Source of the DNA: Argopecten irradians
Taxonomy: Eukaryota; Mollusca; Bivalvia; Pectinida; Pectinidae
Assembly: GCF_041381155.1 (NCBI RefSeq)
Contig: NC_091143.1
Coordinates: 32,985,331 to 33,049,330, forward strand
DNA: 64,000 nt
Reading direction: 5' to 3'
Shown: piece after piece, positions 12,358 to 25,234 of the stretch
How positions within the stretch are numbered: the first letter of the stretch is position 1
Layout of the letters: every line of letters begins with the position of its first letter
Made by a program: the position numbers and the translations under genes
The notes under the pieces: model-generated
What the model was told of the DNA's origin: nothing
Database searches by the model: none
What the model saw: only the letters and a program-made list of their open reading frames with translations

Positions 12358-15300
12358 CTGAAATTAGAAGTAATACATAATCGTGGGGAAGATATTTCAA
12401 CGATTTCGTAGGACATTGATTTGAGCCGCAAAAATATTGTGTAATGGAAGAATTATCAACTTCACGCCACATCTCGAAATTTTAAAAACGCGAAGAGTAA
12501 ACTTTCCTGTTTTGGACTAAATCGCGAAAAGTTTGACCCGTGAAAATGTCCGGCTTTACAGTAAGAAGACATAGTACACTGTTGATGACACTTCTGCAAT
12601 ACTGTACAACTGTTTCTTTTCGCGGGTCAAAAATTTCGCAATTTCGATTTTATTCGAGATTTTGTTTCGAATTAAAGGTGGAGTGTCACATTAGGCCCTC
12701 TGTTTGCCATGACCGATAAGCATCATTTTTTTTAAAATGATATTTTGAATAATTTTTCATATAATGCGTGAAAAATATAACTAAGTATCAAAAATAGGTC
12801 ACAGTGATCTAATTTAATAAAATTTCAATTAATTAAAAATCTAGTTTGTCTGGTGCCATAATACACCAGAATAAGTTTATATATCATATAAGATTGCATT
12901 GAGCAATATATTTGCATACTATTATAATGAAATGAGATTTGGGGAGCAAGGGGGAGGAGGTTTTCTTTAAGAGAATGTAATTATATATTGTACATTGCAT
13001 ATTTACAAAATCATTATTGCATTTCAAATTTTTAAAGCAAAGTATTTGAGTAAGTGTTTGACCTTCTGATCATAGGCAAAACATTTGGTGTTTTAAGATT
13101 TAAAGATATTCTGTTGTCCAGAAAGGAATACCCCTGTGTGTTATATCGCCAAGTGTTAAACAGATTTATTGCAATACCTAAACGGGTCAGCTCCCCATCC
13201 TGCTATGGCGGTAAATATCCTTGGTGCCAGGTCACGCGCAGGGTTGATTGCGTATCCACAGTTGAGACCATACGTCATGCCGATGACGAAGACCACCAGA
13301 CCTATACTGATCGGCACGAGGCCTTTGTGGGGAGTCATATTCCTCTCGTCCGTTATGGCCAACACACAGATCAACAAAATGGCGGTGCCAAAAACCTGTG
13401 TAACAAAAAGGATAGAATCGAGTTCCCTTATAAAACAATTAAAGACCAGAAGGATTATCATTTCATATGAAAAGGAGGCCATCTATGTGTTTCTATTCCG
13501 AATTTACATATCATAGAGTTATCTGCATTTACGGGTAGGATTGATTGTGACGTCATGTGTTTGCGATCATAACGTCACACGTTTTGGAGAAAACGACGTG
13601 AATTGCGCTCACAAAATGATGACGTAACAATCGATCCCTACCCGCAAGGGAGCTAACTGTGTAATATTCAAAGAGGGAATATTCAAGAAACAAATCAATG
13701 CTGAATTAGTAATTAGGCTAAGACCTTTAAATCCTTTATATTGATTCGATACACTGATAAAAATAAGGGAAGCAAGCAAACCAGCAACTGCATTCAATGC
13801 CTATAAGCAAAACTGCAATTTGAGTTTATAATGAATTGTAACTACAGCAATGTTAATTAATATGGTGATGTCAGAAAAGTGGGAATGCCATGAGAATGGA
13901 TATTCTAAAAATAATCACGTCAGAGTTGTCTGTAGCAAAAGTCATTTTCATTATTATAAACAGAATTATTGAGCCATTTTTCGCATTTGTTTACCTCCCT
14001 TTATTTACCCATTAGCTCCCTGTTGAATTACAACCGTCTGTTGTATTCTATGGTTTGAACGATTTATCTTCTCACAGATTCGTGCTGGGTATTTGAACGT
14101 TTTACTTTAATAAAAGAACACTTTCCGAGATTGTATAAACTATGAGATTTGTTTTATTATCAAAAGGTTAAAAAAGATATCGATTTAATCTTTTTCAGAA
14201 TTACTGACAGTCGAAACAAGGCCAAAAAATTTGTTTGTTTAGGGTTACATTGGGATCGGTCGGTCGGGAAGATTTTTCTTTTCTTTTCTTTTTTTCAGTG
14301 TTTTCACTCTTAAATGATGCAAGAAACAGGAGTCTGAGATCAAAATCCCGACTTTTTTACTATTTTTTCGTAAAAAAGGGGGGAAAATTAGGGTCGATGG
14401 TAAAACATTAGGGTCGGTCGTGTAACCCTAAACAGACATATTTTTTTGGCCTCAGCATAAATTAATGATATGTTTGTAATTAAGTAATCTCGAAATCACG
14501 TGACAAAATTATCTTATTATGCATACTGTTAACCACAGCAGTCAAGTAAAGTATATATCAACTTATAATGAAAGGTATTTCAATTTATTCGTTAAGTCCC
14601 GCGAATTTGTTTTAAAACGGAATCGATAGCCTCAATAGGAAATTGGTTTATAGTAAGTGATTTTCTAGACCATACAAGTTCCTACGATCAATACATGTAC
14701 ACGTCTGTCAAACTCTCAATGAAAGGTCACAGTGCGGTCACAGCTGTGATTGATTATCGAGTTATATAAAAAGTTTAGTTGACTTACAAAACATATAATG
14801 ACTTGTGTATTGATAACAACACTTACACGTCAGATTCTCACTAAATCTCTGCCAGTAAGTATAAAATAAATGATGGAGGGGCCAGTAGGTATAAATTAAT
14901 GATGGAGGGGCCAGTAGGTATAAATTAATGCTGGAGGGGCCAGTATGCATATAATTTATGATGGAGGGGCCAGTAGGTATAAAATTAATGATGGAGGGGC
15001 CAGTAGGTATAAAATTAATGATGGAGGGGCCAGTAGGTATAAATTAATGATGGAGGGGCCAGTATGTATATAATTTATGATGGAGGGGCCAATAGGTATA
15101 TAATTAATGATGGAGGTGCCAGTAGGTATATAATTAATGATGGATGGGTCAGTAGGTATATAATTAACGATGGAGGTGCCAGTAGGTATGTAATTAATGA
15201 TGGAGGGGCCAGTAGGTATCTAATCAATGATGGAGGGACCAGTAGGTATGTAATTAATGATGGAGGGCCAGTAGGTATGTAATTAATGATGGAGGGGCCA

Positions 15301-17676
15301 GTAGGTATATAATTAATGATGGAGGGGCCAATAGGTATGTGATTAATGATGGAGGTGCCAGTAGGTATATAATTAACGATGGAGGGGCCAGTAGGTATAT
15401 AATTAATGATGGAGGGGTGGGGGTAATTATTACACGTCAACAGGTCTATGGCAAATTAATCACAATACATGGACAGCGCATAAACAAATGACGAATTGAA
15501 TAATACAAAACATACTTTTCAATGTTACATTATGTATATTCAATAGCGTACTGGGTAAACCTTTAGAGTAGAGTATGATACCAGACATATATGTTATCGG
15601 TATATATCTACGTCTGGTGATTACATTTGTTTACCTTAGGAGATAAATTGTGACCTTTTTTGTTATCAGATATCGCGACCTTGTGATTTAATTCACTTCC
15701 TGGTTATTCTGTTACCACCAATTTTACCGTACAGTCTCAAAATGAGGCAATCAAGTTCAAATGAAGGACAGTTTCGCGATTTAACTAGGAAACTATAAGG
15801 GCGCAGCCCTTTGTGCACAAATTGCGCAGCACTTCTAAGGTAACACATACATGAAAATATAAGAAAAATTAAATCTTCAAAATTCAATCCTTCACACTGA
15901 CAGCTTCAGTTTGCGGCCGCCATTTTATTTTCCCACTGTAACAAATCCCATCAGCGTGAATACTATGCTTTGAAGTCAGCTCATTATATGATCAAGCGGT
16001 TCAAACGCTTTTATGATCCGATGGACGTAAACTTCATCCGGCAGAAGCTCAGTGATATTGCTCTTTATTTGCAAGCGTTCAAGTGATAGACCATCTTCTA
16101 ATATAATCAGTTGACAAAAACGGAATATCTGTTTCGGGGGAAAAATGCTTCCTTTTCTTCTGTGGATTTCCTTCTTATATGGGGGTTTTGGGACAAGTAT
16201 AGAGTGTGAATAAATGAATAAAAGCAAACCGAAAATTCGGCTCCGTTATTTCCATAAATTGAACTTTTTAAAAGTGCATAATAAATGGTTATTGAAACAT
16301 CTAGCTGCGCCTTTTAAAATGCATTGCCTTCAATTTTTATTATTGAATTATTCTATAACATGTAATTATTTCACCAATTGAAGTTTTTGTGACCACAATG
16401 TCCGGTGAAATCGTGTTAGTATCATTTCAAAACTTACCTGCCAGCGGTAAATAGTAAGTAAGTAGGGCAATCTACTGACAAACTAGACATCTTGTTTACT
16501 GATTATTTGTTTATTTGTTTTGTTTACCTGATCACCAAGACATGTGCCAATAGAAACGTATTCGGTAGGATAGGTGGCCCAAATTCCTGCAGTTCCATTC
16601 TCGCCAAGAATCGTTCTGACTCCACCATCGTAATTATTTATTGCATCTGAAAAATAAGTGAACAAGTTCGACCATTAGACAATGTTTTAAAATCTTGAAT
16701 GACACAAATACTGTACCTAGTACGCTAATTCTAGAACGAATATACATACCCAGCCTACTATACCTTTTCGGTCTGATCTTATTTTGCTCGATTAGCAGTA
16801 ATAGGCACCAACTGTAGCTCTGAAGACGACACCATTTTTGTTTAAAGGTTTTTGAGCTACAATTTTGCAGCTACGATGAACAGATCTGGATTTTTTTGGT
16901 CGATCGTCGGCTAATACCAGACCCCTATTTCGCAAAATAAACGTAGGTCAAAAACTGACTTAAGTCACATTTTTACAAATAGAAGAAAAACTTCAAGACC
17001 TCAAGTCTGCACTTTTGTTTAGAGAATTCGGGAGCCAGGTCTAAGCCAAATATCGGTCTGTTAATACCAGGTGTTACTATTTTATGACCTGTCATACTAA
17101 CCAAAATAGACTAGAAATACCACGAGGGCGGCTAGAAAGCTGCCACAGTACTGAGCTACAGCATACAGCGGAACCTTCTTCCAGGGAAACCTCCCAAGGC
17201 ATGCTTGAGCCACACTGACAGCCGGGTTGATGTGTCCACCTAAAATGTATACCAAACATCAGTAACGGTGCAATCTACGGAGTAATATATTATTGACTTC
17301 ATTATCTTTAACTCGTATGAATATGATAATACCAAATCTATTAAAAATGATGTCATTTAGATTTAAGAACCAATTTGTTTTACTTTTTGACATTAAACAA
17401 GTGACTTATTTTCGGACCATTTCTTCTAAATATATAGGATGCGTTTTATCAGCATGCCCAAATGTACGTGAATGGAAGAATACTAAAAATGTAGTTCCAT
17501 TATTACCTGATACCCCTCCGGCCACGTACACACCCATCATAACCCCGACCCCCCAGGACCAGTGTATGGACATGTGATTCCCCACAGACTGTTTACTGAG
17601 GACTGCCTGGGCCACGGAACCATCGCCAAAAATCTAAAAAAAAATAGGATTCCATCAGACGTAAAAATAAAACGTG

Positions 17677-17721
<45 letters not shown>

Positions 17722-20700
17722 TAAAATAAGCTTATATTGTTAAGTTTTGAACTATTAGTAATTTTCTGGACTGTTACTGTATGAAGTTCCACTATTTTGA
17801 ATCTATAATGGTGACTATGCTGTCTTATCAAGCATCTGGTTTCTATGCACAGGTATTCAGGGTCAAACAGTTATGAGATTGATGTATACCGTTGGAACAA
17901 ATCCTTGATTTTGAAGAATGAAGAGAACACGAAGATAATCCATAAGGATATTCAGTATGATACTATCACTGAAACTTCCCTAACCAAGGATATTCAGTAC
18001 GATACTATCACTGAAACTTCCCTAACCAAGGGTATTCAGTACGATACTATCACTGAAACTTCCCTAACCAAGGATATTCAGTACGATACTATCACTGAAA
18101 CTTCCCTAGCCAAGGGTATTTAGTACGATACTATCACTGAAACTTCCCTAGCTAACGATATTCAGTACGATACTATCACTGAAACTTCGCTAGCCAAGGG
18201 TATTCAGTACGATACTATCACTGAAACTTCGCTAGCCAAGGGTATTCAGTACGATGCCATCACTAAAACTTCGCTAGCCAAGGGTATTCAGTACGATACT
18301 ATCACTGAAACTTCGCTAGCCAAGGGTATTCAGTACGATGCTATCACTGAAACTTCGCTAGCCAAGGATATTCAGTACGATGCTATCATTAAAACTTCGC
18401 TAGCCAAGGATATTCAGTACGATAATATCACTGAAACTTCGCTAGCCATGGGTATTCAGTTCGATACTATCACTGAAACTTCGCTAGCCAAGGGTATTCA
18501 GTACGATGCCATCACTAAAACTTCACAAGCCAAGGGTATTCAGTACGATGCTATGCTTTCCTTTCAGTGAGAGTATACCATTGGCTAGAGAAGTTGGACG
18601 AGAATAGCAATATTGTATTGCCTTAAGTTTATAACATAATGCACATCAGTTTTCCATGTTTGGATTTTTATGCAAAGAACCTAAATAGTGACACTAGCAT
18701 TGCAGTTATTGAAAAGTTTCGATGTTATCAGTTTGTTTTATTTAGTGTATTGTTTGTTTTAGATGTCTTTATCTTGCGATATAAGTTGATTCTTAGTCCA
18801 GTATGTTGTCTTATTACAAAAGGTTTTCCGTTTGACAATGTCAAAATTTTGTTTATTAGGCGACGTCCAACATGATAAAATACCACCTCTATCCTGCCCT
18901 ATATATTACCAGGAGCCCGGTCAATGTATTTAAGAGGCGCTGAATATGGCACATCATAAATTTTATTGTCTTAGTGTGAAATATCAAAAGCATGGTTATC
19001 TTAACATAAAACATCTAAACCACTGTATCTGTGATATTAATTTGTAATCAAAAGCATTGTCATCTTAACGTGAAACATCTAAACCACTGTATCTGTGATA
19101 TTAATTTGTAATCAAAAGCATTGTCATCTTAACGTGAAACATCTAAACCACTGTATCTGTGATATTAATTTGTAATCAAAAGCATGGTCATCTTAACGTA
19201 AAACACCTAAACCACTGTATCTATGATATTGATTTCTGTGCTACAGTTCACATATTTAACATTGATTACATCTATGTATATTAAAGATGGTCTACCGCCG
19301 ACAGAGTATAAACTATATTCATCACTTGAACAATATTTGGTGTTTAATCGTGTATATATATGCCTAATTAACACAAAAAATACATAAAATAATTAATTTC
19401 GCCTTTGGTGCATGCATAATCATTACTTCATTCCATATAGGATATAGTGCCGCGGAATTTTTTCGGGAAGCCAATTGAGGTTTACTGGGAAAGTTCAACA
19501 GCATTCTCAAAATTACCATGTTTTCATGATATATTTCAACAAGAGGAAAATACAATGGAGGAACGGATATTATATTTCTTTTCAATAAAGTTGGTTTTTA
19601 AGTATATATATATATAGATACATAGCAACATCAATGCTTTAATGATGCTGTTTGACTTATCAAGAGGAATTGCTCCATACAAGCATGGTTAACATAAAAA
19701 CGAAATCCAATCCCTATATTTACACTGACACGACTTTTTATTTATATTTTATGCAATAAAATCGTCATTTGAAAGTGACGTAATTATTCAATAAAAGTCG
19801 GTCAAAAGTGGGAGGAGCTTACTCAATTGAACAGCGAATGATGACGCTTCACGTAAGGTAGAATTATTCATCCGCGACGACAAAAAAGTTCAATATTTTA
19901 GTGTAAAATAAACATGACAAACAAAGTAAATTTCATAGATAATTTTATTTAATCAGATCAGAACTTTAAATATATATTCAATTTTGCTAAAAGTTAATAT
20001 ATAGCGTAATAACATAAAGAATTTGTACACGGCCACATGTGTGAACTCGGTGACCGTTACTGTGCAGCGAGGCGAAGCTGACGCACGCTTACACACTGGA
20101 GTTTGCCGAAGTTGTCGGACACCGATTTTCAAGTAACTCAATGTGTTTGAATTGTCGTCTGACTTGACGGTTTTACATCCTTGGGAGCCATGTGATTATA
20201 TAATCTACGCTTAGATCCATATCGCCATCGATAGATGAAACAAATTCACTTGTGTTCGATGGATACAATGTATTTGTGGTGACGCGGAACTGTCAACACG
20301 TGGATTATTAGCGGTGCATGTTTTATAATACACATGATTAAATTCTCAAAGAACAAAGACAAGAGGATATGTTTATAACTGACCTCTATCAGAGGGTCTC
20401 ACACCCGTCTACCCCAAAGACTCGATCGTAGGACGAACATAGGCACAGAGGTAATGTTTACATTTGACATCCATCATTTTTAACAAAAATGAAAGCACGT
20501 CGCCCCGGTCGGGATATTTTTCCGTTTCTTTATACAATTGTTAATTTAAAAATTGTTTGAATCATATATAAATATAAAACATGTATATATTGTTTACATT
20601 TTCCCAAAATTCTATGAAAAACAACAATATACACGTAATCACTAATGTTGCGTCAAAATGTAAACAAAGCCATGTGTTTCTTTTTTAAAAAAGTAGTCCT

Positions 20701-23700
20701 TTTACGTTGCACAGAACATTTCCTTACGCAAGTTCAAAGTTCAATGTTACCATGCAGTTATGGTAAACAAAATCGGCTAGTATTAGCGTATAGTGACCAA
20801 GCCTAGCAAGTGTAAATATAGGGTTATGAAAAAATTTTGTTTGCAAACTGTGTGAATCCGCGTAGCGGATTCTCACAAGAGTTTGCAAACAATATTTATT
20901 TCATAAACCTATGAAGTTAAAAAAGTTACATCAATGCTTGTAATTATTTTTTCTGACTACTTGATAACATAGAATAGGCCTAAATGTATGATTCTATTGA
21001 TTATTCAAATTTTTTTCTAAATCAATACGCAATGTCGACGTGTCTATTGTGACGTCATGATTACGTCGGATTTTCGCGCCATTCTTGGATTTTTTCTTCA
21101 TAGTATATAAGGAAAAAGAATCTGCCAATAAGAGAGTTGGATTTAGTATGAAAACAAATAAAAATTGATTATATTCAAACAAAGTAAACTCCCCAGCGAT
21201 ATAAACAACTGTATACGCACTACATGCAATAAACTATAGGAATTAACATCTACTATATGTCTGTGCGATTTGCTTGCTCTTGATTGGCTGAAACTACACT
21301 TTCCCGCCTTGATACAACACGATATCCACCAGAAAATTCCAAACTATGCATTGAGACGTCATCCCAGATTGATACGAAACCCCAAAGTCTTACCCAAATA
21401 CCTTGCATTGTGACTTCATGTTGAATGATGTCACAATCACTTCATAGGTTGATATAACATTCCAACAGGTCCAGGTCGCACCCAAATATAGCGCAAGGGA
21501 AATTTCCATGATGTCGAAAAATCTATTGTGACGTCAACATTCAACGAGATGTGACGGAGATCGAGGCAATAGGTTTACTGCAATCAGTATAGCCCTGCCG
21601 GTATTTATGTGTACACTTTTCTCATTTTTTCCATATTTTTACATATTAGTAAAATATATAATGTGGCGTTTCTTTAATTTCATTATTAGCAGCCTTCATT
21701 TTTCTCTTCGAAATTACTCAACAGGACTACTCAATATCGGGGAGAGGGGCTACTCAATATCCTGCAGAGGAGATACATGTATGTGCATGTAGTCAAAGGG
21801 TTTGTATTATGTTAATACCATATAATAAAACAGATATCTACCTGTTTTCAGGTTGATACTGTGATTTATCAACCTGGGAAAAGTGATACAACCCTTCGGC
21901 CCCGGGTGATATCACTTCCTCAAGTTAATAAATCACCGTATCCAATTAAAAACCGGTCGATATTTGTATAATATTGCTGTAAGAATGGGTTTTACTCCGT
22001 CTTCTCAAACCACTTCTCAAACTAACTATAAAATACATTTTGGAACCCTATACCTAGAACTGCCTATAATTCACGTAAGTGTCAAGGTCAGTTTGGTGTT
22101 ATCATGCAGCTTTGAGATTACCGTGAATGGTTTAAATTGCTAATATAAACGCATGCAATCTAGTCTCTAATCTCTTTGAATCAATGCAATCTTGTTGAAA
22201 CATATGAAATGACCTCCAACCACTGCTAAACCTTTCCTCTTTTGAAGAACTCGATATTCCAAAGCTTGGTACGAGATACAGTTACATGTTGTCATGCTAG
22301 AATTCCTACCAATACCATACCAGGACAGAATCTAATGGCTATCGGTCGCCATACTGTATAACAAGTATCCTTTATCTTATAAAGGCATTCTGAATTTTTC
22401 ACTTATTTTACATTTTTTTATCTGTGACTGTTTTGTTTGAATGCTATTGTTGACTGTTGTAAATATTTTGAAACATTTGTCGAAAATTGCTTGATTGTTC
22501 CCGATAATGTAAAACAACACACAGTTACATTTTATAACACATAACAACAATAAATAATGCAGATATAGTGTACCAATAGAGACATTTCTAGTTACGTATT
22601 TGAAACAAACAATAAATGCCAGTGTATGAATGCCGGACAACCTCTCATTATGCTAGGTGTTGGTTCCCTTAGCAAAGTGAGATAATCCTTTTATCTATTT
22701 ATGATGTTATTTATTTATATTATATTAATTTATTTATAATTATAAATCAATCAATTTACTTGTTTGATTTACTTTTTTTAAATTTGCCTTATCATAGTTC
22801 CATTATTGTTGTTTGGTTTTCCAAGATGGGGACCTGACATATAGCTATAGATATGGCTTTGTGATGTGGATGCAGCAGAAACAAATTTATATTTAGGGAC
22901 ACACAGCTCTATATGGGATTTACCACAAGCCTGACTCTGTTTTATAGGTTTGGATAACATTATTGTTGTCATGGCGTCTCCATTAACCCTATATACTAAC
23001 CAGGCATTGTGCCACAGTTTACTAGCTGTGGTGTGCATTAGTTATAACACTGCCTACAGCAGTCAACCGAGTTACTTAATAGACAAAAGTCAGAGTCCTG
23101 TCATATGAGGTAGTAAACAAAAGCCTTTTACATATTTTAATATAGTCTTATGTTTTCAATTAACTAGATATATTAATCGTTAACATATCATTAGAAACAT
23201 CTAACACTGGCTAACAACTGTATTTTAATATGCTTATCCTATTCCATTTGTTCTAAAGTTTAACAGCTTACTAACTTGCAGGGTAAGACGTAGTCATCAA
23301 GGACAGACAAGATTTATGTGTCCTCTAAACCCATCATTAGTATCCTTACATAAAAATTATAGTTATTATAACTTAAAGGCCTACTACCTTTCCGGAGCAA
23401 AAGTTACAGGTTTCTAAAAAACATAATATCATAAGAAAATATATATCGATGGCCTAATATGTGGCTACAACACTAAACATATGCAAGAATTCCTGCGTAA
23501 TATATGATAACAATGGAGATTTATTTCGCTTCGCTATTTTGCCTTCTGGTGCAGTAGTAGTCAACAACCGCGCGGTATTTAGGACGACAGCGGGAAACAT
23601 AAGACGACCCGGTCGCGTTTTGAAAATTAAAATTTTATTTATTTGAATGAAATTTTTCAGAAAAAAATGATAAGTATAATATTAATTGTTAAATTAATAA

Positions 23701-25234
23701 CTTTTGCGAAATTATCGATCTCGTTGTACATTCCCATTTTAAAAATTAAAAGCCGTTTTGGAAAGGCAATGGACCTTTAAAGGCCCACAACCTTTCCGAA
23801 ACGGTTTCAATTTTTAAAATGGGAATGTAAAACGAGATCGATAATTTTGTAGAGCTGGAAAAGGTATTAACTTACCGTTAATACTACACTCACCATCATC
23901 TTCTAAAAAAAAAAAAACCTAAAATTTTAATTTTTCATAACGCGGGTCTTCTTATGTTTCCCGCCGTCGTCCTAAATACCGCGCGGTAGTTAAATATCAC
24001 TGCGCCAGACGGCAAAACAGCGAAATGAATACTCCACAGTAATCATATATTACGCAGGAAATCTTGCATATGTTTGGTGTTATTACCTCATCTTAGGCGA
24101 TCGATATCTATTTTTTATGTTATCAATGTTTTTAAGACACCTTTAAATTTTGCTTCGGAAAGGTAGTGGGCCTTTAATATTGGGGCATATGCTGTCAGTA
24201 AAAAAACAGTAGTGTGTAAACAAAGGATGATTATCACTGATAAGTATTATCACGAATAAAATCAGCATATACATGATAAAATACACAGGATACATTAAAG
24301 GAATTATTATTAAGAAAAAAATCCTTTTTCGATCCCATGGACAAATTAACTAGTACGTTTATTTATGTTAAACGTCATTTGAATCCTTTTTCAATCCCAA
24401 TGACAACTTCACTACATTCATTTCTGTAAAACGTCATTTGAATAATTTTTCAATCCCATGGACAAATTTACTCTTTCATTTATGTAAAACGTCATATGAA
24501 TCCGTTGTCAGTTATAAATACGAGCTATCCCTTTGTTTTATAACAACAATATATAATGTTTATGTACATAAAACCATTTTAAAGGGACAGGTCAGAACGC
24601 TATTTCGTATTGATATTTATAGTTCAGAACTTTAAATCTCAAGGTCTCCCAAAGCCAAGTAGTACGTTCTACCTCCAGCATTTGAATAAATATCAATGGT
24701 CTGAATGACCCATACATTTAAATCGTTTAACAGTTGCGACCTCTTAGTTCACATAAGCAACAATACAATCTGTGGCCCTGAATACGCCTGTGTGCTCTTC
24801 AGAGAGGCGGTGTTGGAATATGATATGCAATGCAAATTTCATCTGGCCTAGAAAATTGTACCTAGTGTGCAAATAATGTAAATTACAAAATGCAAAAATA
24901 TATGTCGTTAATGACACAGTTAATTACAGAGTGGCAGATATGTGCATGAATATATCCATGAGTTTTAAAGCTAAGTGGCTCCGTGTGCACTACACATGTA
25001 ATGCACATGCACATACAACGCAGGTTGTGCCGAGCTCGTTTTCAGACATAAACACAAGTATGTATAAATCTAGAATTATTTTAAGACCTTTGAGGGGAAA
25101 AAAGAAAACATGCATACGTGCACATATACACAAACGATACTTACCATTAAAATGAAAGTACCGAGGAACTCGGCCAGAAATTCCCGTACCAGGTCATTCC
25201 TGACTTTCAGTTTCTTTCTCAACCATTCTGTCAT
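12090..25234 (-). CDS. Aquaglyceroporin A (aquaporin family), 6 coding exons, 319 aa
   Basis: Membrane channel for water and small neutral solutes such as glycerol. Coding exons in order: 25145-25234, 17507-17633, 17102-17239, 16528-16646, 13178-13395 and 12090-12357. All have GT/AG borders and the phases join without a break. The translation shows the six-helix fold with both NPA boxes: GGHINPAVS (N77) in exon 3 and GYAINPARDLAPR (N209) in exon 5. Asp213 after the second box marks the glycerol-conducting branch. Filter positions aligned to E. coli GlpF are W57, G197, Y206 and R212, the classical glycerol type. A loop-C sequon NGT at N135 sits in [13 protein letters not shown], as in vertebrate AQP3/7/9/10. 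The start is the ATG in CACAATGACAG, because the same frame has a stop a little upstream and no earlier ATG. The stop is TAA at 12090-12092. Exons 2-5 match aquaglyceroporin B in length. Confidence 0.95.
13178..13395 (-). CDS. Aquaglyceroporin A coding exon 5 (second NPA)
   Basis: 218 bp, phase 0 in and phase 2 out. It encodes helix 5 and the second half-helix with GYAINPARDLAPR and FTAIAGWG. It holds filter residues G197, Y206 and R212. Confidence 0.96.
13516..13658. mobile_element. Short inverted-repeat element (MITE-like) in aquaglyceroporin A intron 4
   Basis: Imperfect arms of about 40 bases face each other. The left arm contains ACGGGTAGGATTGATTGTGA and the right arm is its complement, with CCCTACCCG. 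Each arm includes a CRE-like GACGTCA or GACGTAA. The whole element is about 143 bp and non-coding. Confidence 0.65.
14855..15418. repeat. 30-bp minisatellite, about 19 copies, intron 4 of aquaglyceroporin A
   Basis: The unit is TAGGTATATAATTAATGATG followed by GAGGGGCCAG. Because 30 is a multiple of three, it is open on both strands (72 and 121 codons). These frames encode only repeats and lie inside an intron, so they are not genes. Confidence 0.95.
15419..16527. other. Rest of aquaglyceroporin A intron 4
   Basis: Unique AT-rich sequence with no feature recognised apart from short chance frames. Confidence 0.5.
16528..16646 (-). CDS. Aquaglyceroporin A coding exon 4 (loop C)
   Basis: 119 bp, phase 1 in and phase 0 out. 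It encodes the extracellular loop typical of aquaglyceroporins, [13 protein letters not shown], and ends in LGDQ before GTAAAC. Confidence 0.94.
17102..17239 (-). CDS. Aquaglyceroporin A coding exon 3 (first NPA)
   Basis: 138 bp, phase 1 at both ends. It carries [20 protein letters not shown] and helix 3. The donor is G|GTTAGT. Confidence 0.95.
17507..17633 (-). CDS. Aquaglyceroporin A coding exon 2
   Basis: 127 bp, phase 0 in and phase 1 out, after a T-rich acceptor. It encodes helix 2 with W57 (GlpF W48 position) in SWGVGVMMGVYVAGGVSG, the usual lead-in to the first NPA box. Confidence 0.95.
17681..17720. repeat. (GT)n microsatellite
   Basis: About 18 uninterrupted GT dinucleotides lie just upstream (in gene direction) of exon 2 of aquaglyceroporin A, within 50 bp of its acceptor. 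Confidence 0.97.
17945..18560. repeat. 42-bp minisatellite, about 14-15 copies, intron 1 of aquaglyceroporin A
   Basis: The unit is ATTCAGTACGATACTATCAC then TGAAACTTCCCTAACCAAGG plus two bases. The period is 14 codons, so a 92-codon plus-strand frame passes through part of it. The sequence is intronic and the peptide is only the repeat, so it is not a gene. Point variants (CCC/TCG, AAC/AGC) are grouped in neighbouring units, showing local spread. Confidence 0.95.
18985..19235. repeat. 64-bp tandem repeat, about 3.6 copies
   Basis: The unit contains AAAGCATTGTCATCTTAACG and ends near ATATTAATTTGTAATC. The central copies are nearly identical. It lies in intron 1 of aquaglyceroporin A. Confidence 0.9.
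19281..19475 (+). mobile_element. Truncated TTAA-bordered MITE
   Basis: It begins TTAAAGATGGTCTACCGCCG and follows the 2311-2666 element as far as the segment GCCGCGGAATTTTTTCGGG, then stops. The right half is missing. Confidence 0.75.
19476..20829. other. Aquaglyceroporin A intron 1, unique part
   Basis: No exon with aquaporin character was found here. Some short (AT)n runs occur. Nothing else is supported. Confidence 0.5.
20830..21180 (+). repeat. Dispersed repeat X, copy 1, with hairpin end
   Basis: The left end is a near-perfect hairpin: GTTTGCAAACTGTGTGAATC facing its complement across GCGTAGC. Further on come GACGTCATGATTACGTC and TTTTCGCGCCATTCT. The same blocks occur in reverse order and orientation at 36410-36740, so this is an interspersed element, probably a MITE. 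Confidence 0.7.
21850..21955. repeat. Hairpin element of about 105 bp
   Basis: The arms GGTTGATACTGTGATTTATC and its imperfect complement (GATAAATCACCGTATCC region) flank a GC-rich loop, TTCGGCCCCGGG. It is probably a small MITE in intron 1 of aquaglyceroporin A. Confidence 0.65.
21956..23372. other. Aquaglyceroporin A intron 1, unique part
   Basis: AT-rich sequence. A minus-strand frame at 22778-23038 begins with ATG and has 86 codons, but shows no family motif and lies inside the intron. Nothing else is seen. Confidence 0.5.
23373..24177. mobile_element. 805-bp palindrome of two head-to-head TTAA-bordered elements
   Basis: The sequence folds on a centre near 23778 (CCTTTAAAGG). Each half of about 400 bp starts and ends with TTAAAGGCC(T/C)ACTACCTTT or its complement, so the palindrome looks like two copies of one MITE joined tail to tail. 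TTAA stands at both outer ends and at the centre. The arms have drifted by scattered substitutions and gaps. A decayed relative of the end may lie at 30510-30580. Confidence 0.85.
24325..24510. repeat. Tandem repeat of about 65 bp, 3 copies
   Basis: The blocks TTTTTCAATCCCATGGACAA and TATGTAAAACGTCAT recur three times with moderate divergence. It lies in intron 1 of aquaglyceroporin A. Confidence 0.8.
25145..25234 (-). CDS. Aquaglyceroporin A coding exon 1
   Basis: Thirty codons: a basic N-terminus (MTEWLRKKLKVRN) leading into the first membrane helix, EFLAEFLGTFILM. It ends in phase 0 at the donor ATG|GTAAGT. The intron to exon 2 is 7.5 kb. Confidence 0.93.

Noticed and set aside
15075-15440. 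121-codon frame of repeating Pro-Ser-Ile-Ile-Asn-Tyr peptide
   Set aside because: It is the 30-bp intronic minisatellite read on the minus strand; the unit length is a multiple of three, so frames stay open by chance.
17845-18123. 92-codon plus-strand frame with 14-residue repeats
   Set aside because: 42-bp minisatellite inside aquaglyceroporin A intron 1; the peptide has no content beyond the repeat.
22778-23038. 86-codon ATG-started frame in aquaglyceroporin A intron 1
   Set aside because: No motif, low complexity towards the end, and position inside an intron. Unsupported.
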